Shown here one piece after another: positions 51,501-60,500 of a stretch of 64,000 bases of DNA (positions within the stretch are counted from its first letter, which is position 1; each line of letters starts with the position of its first letter). The position numbers and the translations under genes are program-made. This DNA comes from Spirochaetales bacterium (GTDB lineage: Bacteria; Spirochaetota; Spirochaetia; SZUA-6; JAFGRV01), in assembly GCA_016935735.1 (NCBI GenBank), contig JAFGQK010000001.1:1-64000 (forward strand), given 5' to 3'. The notes beneath the pieces are model-generated. The model was given only the letters and a program-made list of their open reading frames with translations, was not told the DNA's origin and searched no databases.

Positions 51501-54500
51501 TGCCATGAAGCCGCCCCATTTCACCCTTGTTTTGTTCTTTTCCTTCAAGGGATCACCCCGGAATCTTTCCCAATCCCACCGGTCAGGAGGGATTTCGGTG
51601 ACCAGGTTCTTATTCGCACAGATATTTTCCCAGAATGTATCGAGATCGGGTGACTGTGGCATAATGCCACTGATGCCAATAATGGCGACAGGCTCCTCAC
51701 CATCCGTTGAGGCACGATCGTCATTCATGAGGTGCCCACCATGGTGTTCTTCCGTATCAGAGTAAACGTCACCGGAATCATTATAATGGAAAGAAAGGGA
51801 AGGGGTATTCCCGGCAGCAGCGGATAATACAGTACTATGTCTGGTCCCGGGATCGGATGTTTCTGCGGTTTTCTCCTGTTCCGATTCCTGACCGGATACG
51901 TGTTCCCGAAACTCCTCAAAAAGATACCGGGCAATACTGTTAACAGACTCATATTCAAAGAATATGACCGGGGTCAATTCCAGGTTAAAGCTTTTATTAA
52001 TATAATCGGTGTAATCGGTAAAGGTAATGGAATTGAACCCATAGGTACTCAAGTTCTTATTTTTATTGATATTCTCTGCTTTCACACCCAGGATAGTGCT
52101 CATCCCGTTTATGAGTATAGCTTTTATCCTGTTCAAAACCGTCTCACTGCTTTGCCGGCTATCATGTGACAGGGAGGTTTTCTGCAATGAAGCGGCAGCT
52201 TCATCCCCCTGTTCTTTCCCGTGTTTCAAGATTCTTTCCAGCTTGTCATTGACACTGTGCACAACAAGCAGTTGACTCTTCCCGGAAGCGACAGCCCGGA
52301 AAAAGGCTAAAACCCCGGTACCGGCAGGCATTGGTGTTAATCCGAATGTATTTTCAAGCATGGCCAGTGCCGCGGAATTCAGCTTCATACCGCCCCCATC
52401 CCAGAAGGGCCAGTTTATGGAAACGGAATGCCCCTTTCTCCTGCCCTGTGCCACCCAATGATTACGGAGTGCAGCAAAACTGTCCATAAAACCATTGGCA
52501 TAGGCATAATCACCCTGCCCCCTGTTGCCGACAACAGCGGCAAGGGAAGAAAACAGGACAAAGAAGTCGAGCGGTTCTTCCGCGGTACACTCATCCAGAT
52601 AACGGGTTCCTGCAATCTTGGGAGCAATAACAGCTTCGACATCCGTTTCCTGTTTATTTACTATCAATCCGTCACGGATAACCCCTGCGCTGTGGATTAT
52701 TCCCCTGATAGATTGATGACGGGTCCTGCATTCATCGACAAGATGAACCACATCCTCTTTCCTGGAAATGTCCGCTTTCATGTACACGACATCCGCGCCG
52801 GTTGTCTGTAAGGCTTTGAGCTTTTCTTGCCTTTCGTCATCCAGACCGGAACGTCCTGTTAACACGATATGTGCCGCTCCCATTTTTATTAATTCCCCGG
52901 CAAAAATATAACCCAATCCGCCCATTCCACCTGTAATCAGATAGACGCCCTCCTTATGTATGGGAATGCTTTCGCCCGGCCCCGGGAATACGGCAATAAA
53001 CTCTTTAAGAAACCGTTTTTTGTCTCCCTGGTAACGGACCAAAGTCTCGTTTCTGTTTTCATTCAACAACTCATGGGTAAGAAGTGAAAGCAGGAAAGCA
53101 GTGTCGTTTGCAGGAAAATCCCCATTTTCCTCATAGAGATTGATCATTCTGCAGGATACATTGGGATTCTCGCTATAAACGGTCCGGATAAAACCCTGTA
53201 CGGCATCATGCTGTGGTTGATAATTTTCCCCGGCATTACGGAACATATAAAAAAGCCTGATGTTCCTCTTGTTTTGATAGCGGAAAAGCATCCTGGTAAG
53301 ATAAAAAAGGGAATAATAATCTGTGTTCAACTCGGTTTCATTCATTTCCGGATTATAGTGATGGTCTTTTGACCAGAGATAGAGTATTGAATTAATTGGC
53401 TCATTCTTAAGCTGCCCGAACAACAACCGGAAATCCGCTTCTTTATTATGTAATGTGTAGCAGTCTTTTTCCTGTTCTTCATACTGCCTTCCGGGAGTAA
53501 CCAGGATTACCCTGGTGGACTCGTATTGCTTTTTTAATTCCGTATAAAGGCTTTTATCATTGTCGAATAAAAGGACAGTGCCCGGTATTTTAAAATGCGT
53601 TGTCCCCGGGGCCGGGAGGGGTGTTTCTCTCCAGCTGGCCTGGTAATAAGTGACATCTCTTACCGGAACCGGCGCTTCCAATACCCCCGGTTCCTCCCGG
53701 GTCGTCACGGCACCAACGGTGTAATTATGCATCTTTACCAGGACTTCACCCTGCTCATTAAAAATGCTGATATTAAATTTTATTATTTTCCTGGTGTCCG
53801 GCTGCTCTTTCATATTTATCCGTGCCCAGACATAACAGACAGGGGTTAATGGGCGCAGGATTGTTATCTCGTCCAGGACAAAGGGAACATAACTAACATT
53901 GCCTTTTGCCCCGGCCTTGCCGATAAGACCTGTCAATGTCTGGACAGCCGAGTCCATCAGGGAAGGGTGTAATACAAATTGGTCAAAGGTTTCTTTCACT
54001 ATCCCGGGCAGTTTTAATCCGGCAATACTCTCTGTATCACTTAACCGCAACCATTTAATTCCCATAAAAGCAGGGCCGTACACCAGCTTTCTCTCTTCAA
54101 GCCATTGATAACAGACCCCGGCACTTACCTGTTCGCTGCACCTTTGAATGATTGGATCTTTATCAATAATCTCATGGTCCGGGTTCATGGGTTCTTCCCC
54201 GAAAATGAGCTTTCCCTGGGAATGCTCTTCCTTTACATTCCCTTCCTCCTGTACGCTATATACCCGGTAATCCACCCTGTCCTGCTGCGGGAAGAATTGC
54301 ACATAAAGATCATGCGCCTGTTCCGCAATAACAGGGGTTTTCCAGACATGCTTGCATAGTTTATACACCTCACGTTTCCCTAAAATCCGTGCAGCGGCGC
54401 GCACCAGTTCCAGGTGCCCCACACCCGGCAGGGAATATGCGCCATCCAGAATATGATCTTTAAAAAAGAATTCCTCTGCTTTAACATGTTTTCTTGTTAT

Positions 54501-57500
54501 AAAGGAATCCAGCGAAGCGAGGTTTTCATCAACCATGGGATGAAGCACGGATTCCTGATGTCCTCCCCTGAACCGGCTGGTTTTTTCTCCGCGAATGGGT
54601 ATCCAATGGCTTATGCGAGCGAAAGGGTAACATGGTAAGGAAACACGCTTTCCATTGGTTCCCCTTTCGATAAAAGCAAACGAGTTGATACGGCCCGATA
54701 TCCACAGCCTTGCGATCTGTTCAAGGTCTGTGCCGCTGTGGTACAGCCTGGAAAGTTCATTGTTATCTCCTGTCTGTTCCTGGTGAACAGCTTCTCCAAA
54801 GAATATGGTGTCCGTCATTTCACCTTTACCATAGAGAAACAGTTGATTTATTACATCATCCGTGTTACAGGCGATAACAGCCAGCCGGAACTCCTGTGGT
54901 TTCCGCCCGGTCTGTAATGTATGGGCAATATTTTCGATTGTATAAAGGTGAAAATGCTTATTCTCTTTCTTTATTTCCAGCAGGAACGCAGATAGTTTAT
55001 CGGCATATTCCCTTACCTGCTCCCTGCTCGCCGCCGATAAAACAATCAACTCTTTTCCCGGCCCGCTTTTCTTCCCGGATACATTTGTCACCGGAACGTA
55101 TTCTTCTATAATGACATGGCCGTTTGTACCGCCGACGCCAAACGAACTTATCCCGGCCCGGCGGGGGCACCTTTTTCCCTCCTTATAACCGGGTTCCCAG
55201 GGTTCCGTTTTTTGCTGTACATAAAAAGGGGAATTCTCAAAATCAATAAAATCGTTTAGGGGAGTGCAGTGGAGTGAAGGGACAAGCCGGCCATATTTCA
55301 TCTGGAGGAGTACTTTTGTTATCCCTGCGATACCGGCCGCGGGTTCAAGATGCCCGATGTTGGATTTAACGGAACCAATAGGGCAACATTGTTTCTTATC
55401 CGTAAAATATGAAAATGCTTTTGTAAGGCTTACTATTTCGATCGGATCGCCTATTTTAGTACCTGTCCCGTGTGCCTCCACATAATTGATGTCCCGGGCG
55501 GAAATCCCGGCAGCCTTGATGGCAGAAAGGATAACATCCTTTTGGGATTCCGGATTGGGAACAGCGTAGCCGCTGCTTTTACCACAGTGATTAACTGCCG
55601 AACCCGTAATGATACCGTAAATATGATCATTATCCGCAATAGCTTTATCCAACGGTTTCAGGATAATTGCCCCTACCCCTTCACCGGGTACATAGCCGTC
55701 CGCATTACTGCCAAAGGTACAGCATTTACCCTGTTCGGATAATACCCCTGTGTCCGCGGTAATGTTCCGTTTTATCCTGTGCAGGTCAAGATTCACGGCC
55801 CCCACCAGGGCAATGGTGCATTCTCCTTTTTTTAATGATTCACAGGCAAGGTGGAGTGCGGTGAGTGCCGAAGAACAGGCCGTATCGATGGTCATACTGG
55901 GGCCGTGAAAATTCATAACAGATGAAACCCGGTTGGAAATACTGTACAAAAATGAATTGGGAGTACCTTTCCCGGTTTGCTGCGTTTCATACGCACCCAG
56001 GGTCTGGTACAGCCCCCAGACAGATCCCACATATACGCCGACAAGACTTTCTTCACTGTTTTCTGTCAGGGTTTCCGGGAGATACCCGGCATCCTCCACT
56101 GCTTCCCAGGCTACTTCCAGGAAAAGCCTCTCATGGGGGTCCATGGTGACAGCTTCTTTTGGCGATATGGCAAAAAAGAGTGAATCAAATTTATCGATAT
56201 TATCGATAAATCCCCCTCGTTGTTTCTTCCCCATGGTTTCATCTTCAAGGGAATAAGCACGGAGGGCCAGCCGTTCCCCGGGTATTTCCCTGACACAGTC
56301 CTTTCCCTCTTTCAGATTTGCCCAGAACTCATTGACATTATCTGCCAGGGGATACCGGCCGCTCATTCCAATAATGGCAATATCCTTCCGGTTTTCCCCG
56401 GGCTTCTCATACCTGTCCTGTTTTGAAAGGACACTGACAGGGTCCCATCGCTTCACCAGGGTATAAGGGGCGCTGTACTTTTTAAAAACATCATGAGATG
56501 TTTCCTCCACGCTTATCTCCGGGATTGTATGCTTGCTGCCAAAAAGATCGATAATGCGATCTGCTATGAGAGTGACCTGTGCTTTTTCCAAACCAACCGG
56601 AATTGCCAGACGTATGAGCCGGGAAGCATCGGCCCGTTTTAGATAACCGTTATTATGCATGCCTGCCCTGATGCCGGTGTTTTCGTATAGCCAGACAATA
56701 AAGGACTGTCCCATATTTTTAAATGAAGAAAAGGGATCCAGTTCCCCGGCATCGATAAGGATGCAGTGTGTTCCCCCGGGATTGATAAGGGGGATACCGG
56801 CTCCGGCCAGCCGTTTGAATAAAAATTGCGTGGATTCAATACGGTCGGTAATTGTCTGTTCAATGTGTTTCCTGTCCTGCAATGCCTTGCATAGTATGTT
56901 CATATCCGCCGGGCCGGGAGCATTGTCTATCCGGCTGCTCATGCCGGCAATCTTTTTATACAGGTGCTTATCGCGGACAGCGATAAGCCCGCCTCTTTTT
57001 ACGGAAAAATCTTTTGTCAGGCTGCATGTCATGCAATCGGCATATGAAAGAATTTCACGTGCAAAGTCCCAGATGTTCTTTGTGCTCTGTGTCTGTTCAT
57101 ACTGCATACAGGAATAAGCGTTTTCCATGATCCGGGTTGCATCGATGACCAGGGGTATGGAAAATTCTTCTCCCAGTTGTTTTAAGGATTCCAGATTTTC
57201 GAGGGAAACAGGATAGCCGCCAATGGCATTATTATTTACCTCTATACAAATAAAGGCACATCTTTTCTCTTTTAAATGGCGCTCTACCGTTACAATATCA
57301 AGATCGGCCTTGAAAAGTACCTTATAAAAATTACTATCGTGGTTCAACTTGTTGAACAGTACCTTATAAAAATTACTATCGTGGTTCACCTTGTTGAACA
57401 GTACCTTATAAAAATTACTATCGTGGTTCAACTTGTTGAACAGAGAATCAGCACCCCTTACTTCCAGGGGCACCATATTGTTATCAATCTGATTATAAAT

Positions 57501-60500
57501 AAACGAGGGAAAAAGAGGATTTTGTATGACATGGCAGCCGCTCTGCGCCAGGGCCCGGCAAAGGAGGGATTCTGCCGTCCTTCCCCGGTCAACGAAAACA
57601 AAATAAGGGAAGGGGAAAACGCCCTTTACCGCATCTTCCGCGTCCTCTTCTGTGTATGGAAGGGTGTTAAGGTGGTGCATTCTTTCACGGACATAATCTG
57701 TCTCCAGCGACAACCAGGAATCGGTGAACAGGTCAAACTCGATCAATTCTGCGGGTATCCTGGCCGGATTTAACCCGTGGTTTGCCGCTATCCGGCGGTA
57801 ATCTTTTTCTGCCGGGGTCCGGGCATCGCCTGGAGTTATTGTATGTGATGAAGGCAGCTCTTTCATATGCGGGGGTTCACCTATCATCGTAATAACATCC
57901 AGTAAAATATCCTCTGCTGCATTATCCGGCCTGTAAAGATAATACTGGGTATTCTCTGTCTTGAACTTATTCTTGAACTGGAAATTACCTGTTTCATAAA
58001 AAATACCCTGGCTGCGGCATTGATTCATCTGCTTATCAAGAGAATCATCCAGTAAGTCTCTCTCTTCATCGAAGATGTCAATACCCCAGGTAATTCCCAG
58101 GTTAAAATTATCAATGTTTTCAGAAACCAGTTTCCCGATAATTTCAGCAATACTATACTCCAGGCCGCCCAGGGGCATTTCCGGGAGATAAAATTCCGTA
58201 TCCATCAAATACCCATTGCAGGATTCCATCCTGGTAATGATAATGACGCTGAGTAACCTGTCCCCTGCATACATTAAAAAACACCTCTGCCGGGGGCTTA
58301 GGGTATTGTTCAAAATATCGTTTTTTACCTGTTCAATATAAGGATGAATATTGCTTTTGGAACCGGACCAGACCTGGATGACATCTGCAATCTTCGCGTC
58401 CGTATCCTTGTCGGTACCGGCTATGTATTCGATTGTTCGGTATTTCCCGCTGCTTTTAAATTTATGGATCAAGTAACGGAGCCGGCGCATATGCTTTCCC
58501 TGCAGGGAAAAGGAAGCAATGGCGGGAATATTTTGTACCACGGCAAAGGGTATTCCTTTCAAGCCCGCTTCATACATGATTCCCGGCTTTATTTGACTTA
58601 AAAGAGTAATCTTCCGGTCACTGTCCCTGCCATAGCGGATGAGTTCCCGGCTTAACTCTTTTATATAGTCTGCCGGACCGACATACATGAAGGCAAATAA
58701 GAGATTTTCCTTTTCATTAAAAAAGAAGAATCCCTGCCTGTTTTTCCCTATAAAAAGAAAGGGTGCAATAGAGGCCCTGGACAATCCAACTGCCAGCTGT
58801 CCATATTTATCCAGGAGCTCATTTACCAGCTCGCTCAATTGAGGATTTCCTGCTAATTCACTTTCCTTGAGAATGATATTCTTATCCTTTTCACCTGGAG
58901 TTATACTTTCTGCATTTTCTTCTTTTTTATCAGGTACGGGTTTGTCCGGTACTGTTTCCTTTTTAACCGGGGAATACTCTTTTATATTAATAACATTTTT
59001 TACCCGGGGCAGATGGTGTTGAATAAAATAGGTACTCAAACTTTCTATATTGAAATATTCAAAAAGAAGTGTCTTTGGCAAAGCACCAAAATCCTTTTCC
59101 AATCTTTTTACTACCTGCAAACTGATAAAAGAATCCAGGCCATACTCTCTGAAAAGGGCTTTTATATTCACTTTCTCCCTGGCTGTCTTCAATGCCCCGG
59201 CGATTATACAAATGAGATACTCTATTAATCTCTTCTCTACCCCTTCATGTAATGAAGTAAAGGAACTATTTTTATTCGGCTCCTCAACTCCGATCTGCTC
59301 TTCCCCTGGCCGGGGATAATTTATCCGGCTCTTTTCCTCACCAAATAACGCCTCGAATTTCTCTTTATCACCTTTAATAAAAATAGTATGGGAACGGCCG
59401 CTCTGCAAAGCTTTCATAATGGCCATCATCCCTTCATCATTGTCAATTGCCTTGAGTCCGGTTTCGGCAGAAAACCGATAAAGCGTTTCTCTATCCATTT
59501 TCATTCCGCCGTGTGCCCAGTAAGGCCAGCTTATTGACACACAGGTACCGGATCTTTCACCGGCCTTTGTCAGATGGTTGCGAAAACCGGCATAAACATT
59601 CAGGAAATAATTCGCATAAGCATAATCTGCCTGTCCGGGGTTGCCAATATGGCTGACAAGAGAAGAGAACAAGAGAAAAAAATCGAGTTTTTCATTTTTC
59701 GTTTCATCATCCAGTAAATAAGTACCTGTTATCTTTGGGTTAAAAACCGCCTCGATATCCCCGGCCGTTTTTCCCGCGAACATCCTGTCCCTTATCGTAC
59801 CGGCTGTATGTAGAATTCCATTAATCGGTGTGTCACCACCGTTTCCTGCTCCGGCTTCCCTTATTATTCTCCGGACATCTTCCTTGTTCGAAATGTCTCC
59901 CCGGATATAGAATACCTTTCCATTGATTTTTTGCAGATTTTCAAATCGCTCTTTTTTATTCCCCGTAAGGGGAGAACGCCCAACAAGAGTTACCCGGCAG
60001 TTGTATTTTTCCTGTAGATACCCGGCCAGTATATACCCCAATCCCCCCAGCCCCCCGGTAATCAGATAGTGACCGCCTTCCCTGAAGGACAGGGCCGGAG
60101 AATTCTTTTCTTGTAGATGAGTTTCACATAGCCGGAGACTATACCGCCGTTCTTTTTTATATTTTATTAAAAGTTTCGATTCGTCACCGGACAGGAGTTC
60201 GGTGACGGCCGTTTTTACCTGCATCACAGGCTGCGAATAAGCCTTTCCTCTCAATCCCACCACCCGCAGGCATATTTTCCCATATTCACGTTTAAGGGTT
60301 TCTGCAAAACCCCTCAGTGATTCTGACAGGAGCCGGGTACCAACCTCCCTTTTCCCGGTCTCGTCAATATACGTATATATAATAGAAGTTTTTATTCCCG
60401 TCTGGAACTGGTAGAGCGCTTTACTTAAATAGAACAGGGGGAAAAAAACGGCCTTTACCATAGTCTCCATATCGGAGCAGGCAGTATCCATTGTTCTGTC

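Noticed and set aside
57316-57441. CRISPR-like array
   Set aside because: Repeats are directly abutting with no spacers and in frame within a protein domain; this is a tandem coding duplication.
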